Shown: positions 17,898 to 25,999 of the stretch, piece after piece | Layout: each line of letters opens with the position of its first letter | How positions within the stretch are numbered: position 1 is the first letter of the stretch | Assembly (NCBI RefSeq): GCF_002795245.1 | Contig: NZ_PGVG01000002.1 | Location: forward strand, 62,001-126,000 | DNA: 64,000 nt | Source of the DNA: Bradyrhizobium forestalis | GTDB lineage: Bacteria; Pseudomonadota; Alphaproteobacteria; Rhizobiales; Xanthobacteraceae | Direction of reading: 5' to 3' | Position numbers and translations under genes: made by a program | The notes under the pieces: model-generated | Databases searched by the model: none | The model's input: only the letters and a program-made list of their open reading frames with translations | Told to the model about the DNA's origin: nothing

Positions 17898-18025
17898 ACC
17901 TCTCCCCGACGGGGAGAGGTCGGCGCGAAGCGCCGGGTGAGGGGTCGCGGCATCCAGTGAGACCTGATCCCCTCACCCGGATCGCATCGAACGATGCGAT
18001 CCGACCTCTCCCTACGGGAGAGGTG
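17898..18025. repeat. GC-rich palindromic (REP-like) intergenic repeat
   Basis: A long inverted repeat of about 128 bases fills most of the gap between the solute-binding gene and the permease-ATPase gene. Each outer arm is itself a hairpin (CCTCTCCCCGACGGGGAGAGG on the left, CCTCTCCCTACGGGAGAGG on the right), and inner arms GGGTGAGGGG and CCCCTCACCC pair with each other. Sequences of this type are common dispersed elements in rhizobial genomes, from general knowledge. Inside an operon it could protect the upstream mRNA from 3' decay and raise binding-protein output. Confidence 0.8.
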
Positions 18026-18085
18026 GCCCGTGCTCGAGGCGCCCGCCTTCAACCAAACCTGATCACGCTCTCAGACGGCTGACTG

Positions 18086-19708
18086 ATGTCGCTGTTCCTC
18101 CACTATCTGAGCATGCCGTATCTGCTCGAGGGCATCGAGCTCACCCTCGAGGTGACCGCCCTCGGGCTGGGCGGCGGATTGATCCTCGGATTGATCCTCG
18201 CCGGCATGCAGCTCTCGCGCTTCTGGCCCCTGGCGGCGATCGCCAGGGCCTATACCGTGATCTTTCGCGGCACGCCGCTGATCCTGCAGATGGTGTTCGC
18301 CTACGACGCGCTGCCGCATATCGGCATCAAGTTGCCGGCGGTGCTGGCCGCCGGCCTCGCGCTCGCCTGCAACGAGGCGCCGTTCATCGCGGAAATGCTG
18401 CGCGCCGGCGTGCTCGGCGTCGACCGCGGGCAGCTGACGGCGGGGCAAGCGCTCGGCATGACGCCATCAGTGCTGATGCGCAGGGTCATCGCGCCACAGG
18501 CCATCCGCACCATGATCCCCGCCTTCGGCAACGAGGCGGTGAGCGCGCTGAAGAATTCCTCGCTCGCCTCCGTCGTCGCGGTGCAGGAGCTGACTTTGCG
18601 CTCGACCCAGCTGGCGTCCTCGACCTTCGACTTCTTCTCGATCTTCTTCGCTTCGGGTCTGCTCTATCTGGTGCTGACTGCGACCATCAGCATCATCCAG
18701 CTCTTCATCGAATGGTTGCTCGATCTCGACCGCACCACGCGCCGCGAGCGCAAGCTCGTCGACTATCTGCCGTGGCGTCGCGTCGATCTCGTCACCAAGC
18801 TCGAACTCGCCGATGCGACCGTCGCCGATCCCGAGCCCGCACCAGCAGAGTTCACCGACACGCCGCCGCTGGCCTTGACCCGCGAGGAGCGCGCCCGCCG
18901 TGCCGCGACCATCGCGCGCAACAACATCGCGGTCGACGTAAAAGACCTGACCAAGAGCTACGGTCGGCAGAAGGTACTCGACGGCCTCGACCTCACGGTG
19001 CGGGTCGGCGAGGTTGTCGCACTGCTCGGTCCGAGCGGCTCCGGCAAGAGCACACTGCTCCGCTGCATCAACCATCTCGAAAACTGGGACGCCGGCACCG
19101 TGCGCGTCGGCGGCCGGCGCCTCGGCTTTGGCGAAGACGGCAAGCCACTGTCGCCGCGCGCCATCGCCAACGAGCGCGCCAGTGTCGGCGTCGGCATGGT
19201 GTTCCAGCAGTTCAATTTGTTCGCTCATCTGTCGGCGAAGGAGAACATTGCCGGGCCCTTGCGCTGGGTCCACGGCATGACCCGGATCGATGCCGATCGC
19301 CGCGCCGCCGAGCTGCTCGACCGCGTTGGCCTCTCGCATCGCGCCGATGCGCTGCCGCGGCATCTCTCCGGCGGCCAGCAGCAGCGCGTTGCCATCGCCC
19401 GCGCGCTCGCGCCCAATCCAAGTGTGTTGCTGCTGGACGAGCCGACCTCCGCGCTCGATCCCGAGCTCGTCAACGAGGTGCTGGAGGTGATCCGCCGCCT
19501 CGCCATCGACGACGGTCTCACCATGATCATCTCGACACACCAGATCCGCTTCGCCGACGAGGTCGCCGACCGCGTCGCCTTCTTGAGCGGTGGTGCGATC
19601 ATCGAGGAGGGGCCTGCGCACGAGGTGCTCTCCAGTCCCCGTAATCCGCTGACGGCGCGATTCCTCAGTGTGATGGAAGCCGACAAGACTCTGGAGACGG
19701 TGCGATGA
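18086..19708 (+). CDS. Fused amino-acid-type ABC permease and ATPase
   Basis: One 540-residue polypeptide carries both the membrane and motor parts of a polar amino-acid-type importer. Residues about 1-225 are the permease: several membrane helices, the start helix LEGIELTLEVTALGLGGG, and the EAA-type loop (GQALGMTPSVLMRRVIAPQA). Residues about 225-290 are a charged linker. Residues about 290-540 are the ATPase, with Walker A GPSGSGKST (near 314-322), Q-loop FQQFNLF, signature LSGGQQQRVAIARAL, Walker B VLLLDEPTSALD and switch His in STHQIRF. Normally these are two genes. The start is ATG 18086, 60 bases past the palindromic repeat. It shares an operon with the binding protein and the amidases. 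Confidence 0.9.
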   Translation: MSLFLHYLSMPYLLEGIELTLEVTALGLGGGLILGLILAGMQLSRFWPLAAIARAYTVIFRGTPLILQMVFAYDALPHIGIKLPAVLAAGLALACNEAPFIAEMLRAGVLGVDRGQLTAGQALGMTPSVLMRRVIAPQAIRTMIPAFGNEAVSALKNSSLASVVAVQELTLRSTQLASSTFDFFSIFFASGLLYLVLTATISIIQLFIEWLLDLDRTTRRERKLVDYLPWRRVDLVTKLELADATVADPEPAPAEFTDTPPLALTREERARRAATIARNNIAVDVKDLTKSYGRQKVLDGLDLTVRVGEVVALLGPSGSGKSTLLRCINHLENWDAGTVRVGGRRLGFGEDGKPLSPRAIANERASVGVGMVFQQFNLFAHLSAKENIAGPLRWVHGMTRIDADRRAAELLDRVGLSHRADALPRHLSGGQQQRVAIARALAPNPSVLLLDEPTSALDPELVNEVLEVIRRLAIDDGLTMIISTHQIRFADEVADRVAFLSGGAIIEEGPAHEVLSSPRNPLTARFLSVMEADKTLETVR

Positions 19709-19751
19709 GCGGCGCCTCCACAAGGTTCAAGACTCCCGAAGAGGCCACCTC

Positions 19752-20993
19752 ATGAAGCATGTCACGCTGCCGGTCTCGCCGAAAACCGTCCACTGGGGCT
19801 ATTTCTCCAAGACAGTCACGCCAGCCCTGACGCTGCGCTCGGGGGATCGCGCCACCATCGAGACGCTGACCCATCATGCCAACGACGACTATGAGCGCAT
19901 GATCCAGGGCGATCCCGGCGCCGAGAGCGTGTTCCAGTGGACGCGCGAGCACAAGGCGGTCGCGCGCCGCGGCTCGGGCCCGACAGAAGGCCCCTTCATC
20001 CGCGGCGCAGGCGAGGGGATCGGCGTGCATCTGCTCACCGGCCCCGTCGCGATCGAGGGCGCCGAGCCCGGCGACATTCTGGAGGTGCGCATCCTCGATA
20101 TCAGGCCGCGGCCGAGCTGCAGCGCCTGCCATGCCGGCCGCTGCTTCGGCTCCAATGTCGCCGCCAACTGGGGCTTTCACTATCACGACCTGATCGAGGA
20201 GCCGAAGCCACGCGAGGTCATCACCATCTTCGAGCTCGACACCTCCGGCGAGCCCTACGCGAAGGCGGTCTACAATTACGTTTGGACGCCGCAGACCGAT
20301 CCCGATGGCATCGTGCATCCGACCATCGACTATCCCGGCGTGCGCGTCGACCACGCCACCGTCAAGAAGCGCGAGAACATCCTCTCCAGCGTGAAGGTGC
20401 CGGCGCGGCTGCATTTCGGCACCATGGGCCTCGCGCCGTCGGAAGCCGATTTCGTCAGCTCGATCCCCCCGAGCTATACCGGCGGCAATATCGACGACTG
20501 GCGCATCGGCAAGGGCGCGCGGATGTTCTATCCGGTTGCCGTCCCCGGCGCCTATTTCTCGGTCGGCGATCCCCATGCCGCGCAGGGCGACAGCGAGCTC
20601 GGCGGCACCGCGATCGAGACCTCGCTGACCGGTGATTTCGAATTCATCCTGCACAAGAAGGCTGATCTGGCCGGCACCCATCTGGAAGGCCTCGACCATC
20701 CCATGCTCGAGACCGACCATGCCTGGTCGTTCTACGGCTTCACCTATCCGAACTATCTCGCAGCCCTCGGCACTGACGCGCAAACCGAGATTGCCAATCA
20801 CTCCAGCCTCGACCGTGCGATGCGCGATGCGTTCAGAAAACTCCGCCGCTTCCTGATGACCGTGCATCGCCTCAGCGAGGACGAGGCGATCTCGCTGATG
20901 TCGGTCGGCGCCGATTTCGGCGTCACCCAGGTGGTCGATGCCAATTGGGGCGTCCACGGCACGATCCGCAAGAACATCTTCCGGTGCGACTAA
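19752..20993 (+). CDS. fmdA: Acetamidase/formamidase family amidase
   Basis: A 413-residue cytoplasmic hydrolase of the FmdA/AmdA family, which releases ammonia from short amides such as formamide or acetamide. The start is ATG 19752 behind AGAGG. Family blocks visible are TVHWGYFSK at the N terminus, ATIETLTHHANDD, GEGIGVHLLTGPVAIEGAEP, LHFGTMGLAP and GDPHAAQGDSELGGTAIET. No signal peptide or membrane segment. It lies 43 bases after the transporter and is followed by a second, distinct family member fused to an AraC regulator. The exact substrate cannot be told from sequence. Confidence 0.92.
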   Translation: MKHVTLPVSPKTVHWGYFSKTVTPALTLRSGDRATIETLTHHANDDYERMIQGDPGAESVFQWTREHKAVARRGSGPTEGPFIRGAGEGIGVHLLTGPVAIEGAEPGDILEVRILDIRPRPSCSACHAGRCFGSNVAANWGFHYHDLIEEPKPREVITIFELDTSGEPYAKAVYNYVWTPQTDPDGIVHPTIDYPGVRVDHATVKKRENILSSVKVPARLHFGTMGLAPSEADFVSSIPPSYTGGNIDDWRIGKGARMFYPVAVPGAYFSVGDPHAAQGDSELGGTAIETSLTGDFEFILHKKADLAGTHLEGLDHPMLETDHAWSFYGFTYPNYLAALGTDAQTEIANHSSLDRAMRDAFRKLRRFLMTVHRLSEDEAISLMSVGADFGVTQVVDANWGVHGTIRKNIFRCD

Positions 20994-21028
20994 TGCATTG
21001 AGATACGGTCTGTTTTCGGGATGAATAC

Positions 21029-23458
21029 GTGACAAGCGGAGACCATTTGCGGCCCGTCGCAGCGACGGACGACCGCGTGCGTCTGGCACAGAGGTTGCTT
21101 CGATCGACCGCAATCTGGGTCGATCCGATGAGCTTCCGGCCGTTCACGAGCGAGTCCTACGCGCAAGACGACCGTCCCGAAGCCTGGCGGGACGTGCTGG
21201 CTGCGGTTGGCCTGCAGCCGGCGGGTGGTCACAGTATCTTCGACGGACACGCGACGGCATCGCATCGGCACGCCGCAGGCGTCGCATTGACGCGCATGGC
21301 TGCGGGCGCGCAGAGCGTCGGTCCGCTCTCGCGAGCGAACGAAGGCCTTCCCATCGCGCTGATGCCGGTGGAGGACGGCATGGTGCTCAGAAGCGCCGGC
21401 GGACACCGCATCGTTCCCGTTGGTCACCTCGTGCTGCTGCCGCGCGGCGGCGATTGGAGCATCGTGTTCCAGCGCGATATGCGGGCCATTGTACTGTCGG
21501 TGACCTCGGAGGCGCTGCACGGACGCCTCTCGGGGAAGCCACGGCTCGGCGGGCCCCGCGTCGTTCCACCGAGCGGCTTCGCCGAGGTGTTCTCGCGCCT
21601 GCTGGACGCGACCGCGCGCACGCTCGATAGTTTGAGCGATGCCGAGTGGAATTCGCTCGCGCAGTCGCTCGTCGATCTTCTCCTGACGCTCGCGCATCAG
21701 CTGGCGGCCTCAAGCTCCGATGCTGGATCGAGTGCGACGCAGGCCGCGCTGCTGCACCGGATCTGCCAGACCATCGAGCGTCGCCTCGACGATCCCGACC
21801 TGGTGCCGGCGCGCGTCGCCCAGGCCGAAGGAATTTCCGAGCGTTACCTGCAAAAGCTGTTCGAAACGGTCGGCGACAATTTCACCCACTACGTTCGCGA
21901 GCGACGTCTTCAGCGTGCCTGGGCCGACCTCTCCAACCCGACCGAGGCGCATCGCTCGATCTCGGAGATCGCCTACGCCTATGGCTTTGGCGACTCCGCG
22001 CATTTCAGCCGCGCCTTCCGCCATCGCTTCGGCCTGCCGCCGCGCGAATTTCGCCAGCAGGAGGCGGAGCGGGCGACCTCACAGCACGGCGTCGCCGGCC
22101 AGCGCGGCTGGCCGCCGGAGGCGCTGACGCAATTGCGCGCGCATCAGAGCGTAGAGGCCCGCAGCAGCGTCACCTGCGCCGGCGCTGGGGAGCGGACGAC
22201 GGCCGAGCGCCGTCATCACCATCTCCCGGTCGAGGCCAGCCGCGTTCATTGGGGCTATTTCAGCCGCTCGCTGCCGCCGCAGATCGAGATCGCGTCGGGC
22301 GACACCATCACCATCGAAACACTGACGCAGCACGCCTCTGACGATCCCGAGTTGATGATTGCCGGCGATGCCGCTGCCGAAAGCGTGTTCGGCTGGACGC
22401 GGAACAAGAAGAACGTCGACCGCCGCGGCGCAGGGCCCATGGATGCCAGCGTGTTCGGCCGCGGGGCCGGCGAGGGGTTTGGCGTGCACATCTGCACCGG
22501 GCCGGTCGCAGTGAAGCACGCCCAGCCCGGCGATGTGCTGGAGGTGCGCATCCTCGACATCGCGCCGCGCGCGAGCCGCAATCCGAACCATGCGGGCCGT
22601 GTGTTCGGCTCCTCGGTCGCAGCGTGGTGGGGCTATCACTACAACGAGTTTCTCGGCGGTCCCAAGCCGCGCGAAGCCGTTACCATCTATGAGATCTTCG
22701 ACGCCGCCGAGGTGCCGCACGCCCGCGCCCTCTATTCCTACCGATGGGAGCCGCAGACCGATCCCTTCGGCGTCGTGCACACCACGTACGATTATCCCGG
22801 CGTTCCCGTCGCACCGGCCACGATCAAGCGCCGGCACGCCGTACTCGACGGGATCAAGATTCCCCTGCGGCCGCATTTCGGCGTGATCGCGCTGGCGCCG
22901 CGCGAGGTCGAGTTCGTCGACTCCGTGCCGCCATCCTATTTCGGCGGCAATCTCGACAATTGGCGGCTGGGGAAGGGGGCGACCGTCTATCTTCCGGTCT
23001 CGGTGCCCGGCGCGTTGCTGTCGGTCGGCGATCCTCATGCTGCGCAAGGCGACGGCGAGCTCAGCGGCACCGCGATCGAATGCTCGATGACCGGCACCTT
23101 CGAGGTGATCCTGCACAAGAAGGCCGATCTCGCCGGCCGTCCCTTTGCCGATCTCTCTTATCCCCTGATCGAGACCGAGACCGACTGGGTGCTGACCGGC
23201 TTCAGCCATCCCAACTACCTCGCAGAGTTTGGCGCGCAGGGGCAGAGCGAGGTCTACAGCAAATCCTCGCTCGATCTCGCCATGAAGGATGCATTCCGCA
23301 AGATGCGGCGCTTTCTGATGAACGTGAAGGGCCTCAGCGAGGACGAGGCGATCGCGCTGATGTCGGCCGCCGTCGATTTCGGCGTGACGCAGGTGGTCGA
23401 CGGCAATTGGGGCGTGCACGCCATCCTCAGCAAGCGCCTGTTTCAGGACTCGCCTTAA
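21029..23458 (+). CDS. AraC-family regulator fused to acetamidase/formamidase
   Basis: One uninterrupted 809-residue frame joins a transcription regulator to an enzyme. Residues about 35-230 look like an AraC-type sensing domain (SFRPFTSESYAQDDRPEAW onward). Residues about 242-345 are a classic double helix-turn-helix: ARVAQAEGISERYLQKLFE then ISEIAYAYGFGDSAHFSRAF and FGLPPREF. After a linker of about 55 residues, residues 404-809 are a complete FmdA-type amidase (VHWGYFSRSL, TGPVAVKHAQPGD, HFGVIALAP, GDPHAAQGDGELSGTAIE). The start shown is GTG 21029; ATG 21128 (MSFRPF) may be the true one. The amidase half has no in-frame start codon close before it. It could sense its own substrate and control the operon, which is inference. 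Confidence 0.88.
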   Translation: MTSGDHLRPVAATDDRVRLAQRLLRSTAIWVDPMSFRPFTSESYAQDDRPEAWRDVLAAVGLQPAGGHSIFDGHATASHRHAAGVALTRMAAGAQSVGPLSRANEGLPIALMPVEDGMVLRSAGGHRIVPVGHLVLLPRGGDWSIVFQRDMRAIVLSVTSEALHGRLSGKPRLGGPRVVPPSGFAEVFSRLLDATARTLDSLSDAEWNSLAQSLVDLLLTLAHQLAASSSDAGSSATQAALLHRICQTIERRLDDPDLVPARVAQAEGISERYLQKLFETVGDNFTHYVRERRLQRAWADLSNPTEAHRSISEIAYAYGFGDSAHFSRAFRHRFGLPPREFRQQEAERATSQHGVAGQRGWPPEALTQLRAHQSVEARSSVTCAGAGERTTAERRHHHLPVEASRVHWGYFSRSLPPQIEIASGDTITIETLTQHASDDPELMIAGDAAAESVFGWTRNKKNVDRRGAGPMDASVFGRGAGEGFGVHICTGPVAVKHAQPGDVLEVRILDIAPRASRNPNHAGRVFGSSVAAWWGYHYNEFLGGPKPREAVTIYEIFDAAEVPHARALYSYRWEPQTDPFGVVHTTYDYPGVPVAPATIKRRHAVLDGIKIPLRPHFGVIALAPREVEFVDSVPPSYFGGNLDNWRLGKGATVYLPVSVPGALLSVGDPHAAQGDGELSGTAIECSMTGTFEVILHKKADLAGRPFADLSYPLIETETDWVLTGFSHPNYLAEFGAQGQSEVYSKSSLDLAMKDAFRKMRRFLMNVKGLSEDEAIALMSAAVDFGVTQVVDGNWGVHAILSKRLFQDSP

Positions 23459-23479
23459 GAGACGCAAAGGACAGCTCCA

Positions 23480-23863
23480 GTGAAATTCCACATGATCAGC
23501 GGCGGGCCCAGGCCGGTCGCCCCCTTCAGCCACGCCGTCGAGACCGACGGCTTCGTCTTCGTGACCGGCCAGATGCCGGACACGCCGCAAACGCCGGGTG
23601 TGCTGCCCGACGGCATCGTCGCGCAGACCCGCGCGGTGATGGAGAATTTGAAGGTGGTCCTGGCAGGCCTCGATCTCGGCCTCGAGCACGTCGTGATGGC
23701 GCGCGTCTATCTGACGCGCTTCAAGGAAGACTACGCGGCCATGAACGAGACCTACCGCACGTTCTTCGCACCGGATCGCCTGCCGGCCCGCACCTGCGTC
23801 GGCGTCACCGGCCTTGCCTATGACGCGCTGATCGAGATCGAACTGGTGTGCCGGCGTCTGTGA
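23480..23863 (+). CDS. ridA: RidA/YjgF/UK114-family protein
   Basis: A 127-residue RidA-family protein; characterised RidA hydrolyses reactive enamine/imine intermediates, releasing ammonia. GTG 23480 is preceded by AAAGGA. Visible motifs are PFSHAVETDGFVFVTGQMP, the central helix QTRAVMENLKVVLAGLDLGLE, and VARVYLTRF-like and PARTCVGVTGL segments; the final EIELVCRRL matches the usual E-x-E-x-x end. The classic catalytic Arg lies in the PARTCVGV block. It is the last gene of the amide operon, 21 bases after the fusion gene, and its presence suggests a nitrogen-releasing pathway with unstable intermediates. Confidence 0.88.
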   Translation: MKFHMISGGPRPVAPFSHAVETDGFVFVTGQMPDTPQTPGVLPDGIVAQTRAVMENLKVVLAGLDLGLEHVVMARVYLTRFKEDYAAMNETYRTFFAPDRLPARTCVGVTGLAYDALIEIELVCRRL

Positions 23864-23899
23864 GCTGCGCTCTGGCCGGGTGAATTGCTTCGTCGCAAG

Positions 23900-23929
23900 A
23901 GCTCCTCGCGATGACAGCGCCGAGGAGCT
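23900..23929 (+). terminator. Hairpin after ridA, probable terminator or repeat fragment
   Basis: AGCTCCTCG and CGAGGAGCT form a perfect 9-bp stem with a 12-base loop 37 bases past the ridA stop. There is no T-run, and the surrounding text resembles a dispersed rhizobial repeat, so it may be a repeat remnant rather than a dedicated terminator. Confidence 0.35.
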
Positions 23930-24123
23930 TGCATCGCAAGGTCCGCCTCCTGTTCCGGGCAGCACCGACCTTTGCATAAAATTGCAACCCGCGCGTGCAG
24001 GAAGTCTTGATCGGCTGTGATCTAGAGGTGATCGCCCGGCTTGAACGCGGACCCGGACCACGGCGACTAACCGACAGAGTGCAAAGGGATCAGTGGAACG
24101 TGATCGAGCTCCCTCTTTATAAA

Positions 24124-24138
24124 GTACCAAAATGGTGC
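24124..24138. promoter_or_regulatory. NtrC-box-like dyad
   Basis: GTACC, AAAAT, GGTGC matches the enteric NtrC half-site pair GCACC-N5-GGTGC at nine of ten arm positions. It lies 13 bases before the ATG at 24152. No sigma-54 -24/-12 element was found with it, so binding is only possible, not shown. Confidence 0.2.
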
Positions 24139-24151
24139 TTTAGTGCTTTTC

Positions 24152-25306
24152 ATGAGCCCGTCGCCCAAAAACGCTCCGTCCGCGCTTCGTTACAGGCTTG
24201 CCCCTGACCCGGCCGCCAAGGCTGCCATCGAGGCGACGTTTAGGGCTTATGACCGCATGATGGAGATCCTCGACGAGGTGGCGCGGACCCACAATGTGGG
24301 TTCCAACGTCGTCCTGCTCCACGCCCATGCTTATGAGCCGATCCGTAAGCAGACTGCGCTGCCTTCGCGGCTGGTGACGCTGGGCCTGCGCGACCGCGCC
24401 GAGTATCGCGCCGCGCAAGGCCGCCGCCTGCCGCTCGACGACAAGCTCGCCAAGATCAAGGGGCCGGCCACCATCTCGATCGCGACCGTGCAAGGGCGCT
24501 TCAGCGTGCCCTTCGACTACGCCGGGTATGCCGAGGGCTGGGGGCAGAGTGTGCCCGCGCGCCTCATCCGCACCGACGACGGTTTTGAAGTTCACTACGG
24601 CGTGACGCCGAACAGCCTGCCAGAGGAGGAGAACGCTATGGATACCATCGCTGCCGCTCCCGAGAATTTCCTGTCCCGGGTCGGACGCCTGATCGCCGGG
24701 ATCGCTTATGACGCGATCGAGCAGGCGGAAGGCAAGAACAAGCTGAAGGTGGTCGGACAGGCCATCCGCGAGATCGAGCGGGCGGAAAGCGAGGCCCGCG
24801 ACGCGCTCGCGGCCGCGCGCGCCGAGGAATACCGCCTCAACGCGCGCCGCACCGAGATCGAGCGCGAGATGACCGATCTCGCACCCAAGATCGAGGGCGC
24901 GATCGCTGATAGCCGCGACGATCTCGCCCGCGCCGGCATTGCGCGGCAAATGGATCTGGAGGCGCAGTTCGAGGTGCTCTCCCGTGCCATCGACGAGAAC
25001 AACGAGAAGATCGAGCAATGCGTCACCTCGCTGCGCGCGGTGCTGTCGGCGCTCCAGGATGCCGAGCAGCGCCGAGCCGATCTGGAAAAGAGCGAGAGCG
25101 CGGCGAGCCATCAAGCCGCGACGTCACCGCGGAAGCAGGGCGGCGCGTCCGCGGCGGCGAAGGCGCTACGGGCGGGCAGGGCGGTGGCACGCGCCACCGG
25201 CGTGCCACAGGGCATCCCGTATTCGAGCGACATCGACGAACTGAGCGCGCTCCATCGCGACAAGGAAATTGCGGCGAGGCTCGCGCGGTTGAAGTCGCGC
25301 TCCTGA
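24152..25306 (+). CDS. pspA: PspA/IM30-family protein with an in-frame N-terminal TnpB-like segment
   Basis: The frame from ATG 24152 (GTG 24143 is also open) encodes 384 residues in two unlike parts. Residues 1-162 resemble the N-terminal portion of IS605-type TnpB: RYRLAPDPAAKAAIEATF, then IRKQTALPSRLVTLGLRDRA, then TISIATVQGRFSVPFDY and ARLIRTDDGFEVHYGV; no RuvC or zinc domain follows. Residues 163-384 (MDTIAAAPENFL onward) are a PspA/IM30-like coiled coil, an inner-membrane stress protein. ATG 24638 has a strong AGGAGGA in front, while 24152 has none, so PspA may be made alone from the internal start. Next come YqiJ-like and flotillin genes. The TnpB relation is by eye and uncertain. Confidence 0.75.
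   Translation: MSPSPKNAPSALRYRLAPDPAAKAAIEATFRAYDRMMEILDEVARTHNVGSNVVLLHAHAYEPIRKQTALPSRLVTLGLRDRAEYRAAQGRRLPLDDKLAKIKGPATISIATVQGRFSVPFDYAGYAEGWGQSVPARLIRTDDGFEVHYGVTPNSLPEEENAMDTIAAAPENFLSRVGRLIAGIAYDAIEQAEGKNKLKVVGQAIREIERAESEARDALAAARAEEYRLNARRTEIEREMTDLAPKIEGAIADSRDDLARAGIARQMDLEAQFEVLSRAIDENNEKIEQCVTSLRAVLSALQDAEQRRADLEKSESAASHQAATSPRKQGGASAAAKALRAGRAVARATGVPQGIPYSSDIDELSALHRDKEIAARLARLKSRS
24624..24630 (+). promoter_or_regulatory. Strong internal ribosome-binding site for PspA
   Basis: AGGAGGA lies seven bases before ATG 24638, inside the longer frame. It points to translation of the PspA part by itself starting at 24638, and to a former or current gene boundary there. Confidence 0.6.
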
Positions 25307-25316
25307 GTGCCGTGTC

Positions 25317-25979
25317 ATGAGCGCACTGCTCGAACACGTCATGTCGCCCGAGGTCAGGCCGTTCGCGATCGCGGCGGCCATGATCGTCATCGTCGGCTCG
25401 GTCGAGGTGATCTCGATACTGGTCGGGGCCTCCTTGAGCGAGATGCTCGGCACCAACATCGATTTTGCTCATCCGAGCGACAACGGCGTGATCAACGCCA
25501 TCTCGTGGATCAATGTCGGCGGCGTGCCGCTCTTGATCTTCCTGCTGCTGCTGCTCGGCGCGTTCTCGATCACCGGTTTCCTGATCCAGGACATTGCACG
25601 AATGGTGGCCGGTCCCTTGCCGGCGACGGTCGCCTCGGTCGGGGCCGTCGTGGTGTCGGTTCCGCTGGTCCGCACCGCAAGCAGGGCCATCGCGCGGATC
25701 ATTCCCAAGGACGAAAGCTACGTCGTCGGCCTAGGGGATCTCGTCGGCCGCATCGGTGAGGTCGTCATCGGCCCGCTCGACCAGGGGCCGCCCGGCCGCG
25801 TCAGCGTCGCCGATGTCCACGGCAACCGCCATTTCGTCTCGGCGGTCGCGGCGCCGTCATCGGGACCTCTGCCGCAGGGAACCATGGTCCTCCTGGTCGA
25901 CCGCGACGGCACGCGCTTCGTGGCGGTGAAGGCCGACGATGAACTCAAGCCGTCCAAGCCTAGTCTAAGCAGCAGCTAA
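25317..25979 (+). CDS. yqiJ: YqiJ-like membrane protein with C-terminal OB-like domain
   Basis: A 220-residue inner-membrane protein. Three hydrophobic segments are visible: IAAAMIVIVGSVEVISILVG (about 18-37), LLIFLLLLLGAFSITGFL (about 72-90) and LPATVASVGAVVVSVPLV. The soluble C-terminal half (SYVVGLGDLVGRIGEVVIGP onward) resembles the NfeD/YqiJ OB-fold. ATG 25317 is 10 bases after the PspA stop. It sits between PspA-like and flotillin genes, the same partnership as E. coli yqiJ-yqiK, where OB-fold membrane proteins accompany flotillins. The role is probably membrane organisation under stress. Confidence 0.82.
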   Translation: MSALLEHVMSPEVRPFAIAAAMIVIVGSVEVISILVGASLSEMLGTNIDFAHPSDNGVINAISWINVGGVPLLIFLLLLLGAFSITGFLIQDIARMVAGPLPATVASVGAVVVSVPLVRTASRAIARIIPKDESYVVGLGDLVGRIGEVVIGPLDQGPPGRVSVADVHGNRHFVSAVAAPSSGPLPQGTMVLLVDRDGTRFVAVKADDELKPSKPSLSSS

Positions 25980-25999
25980 ATCATTCATTGGAGAAAGTC

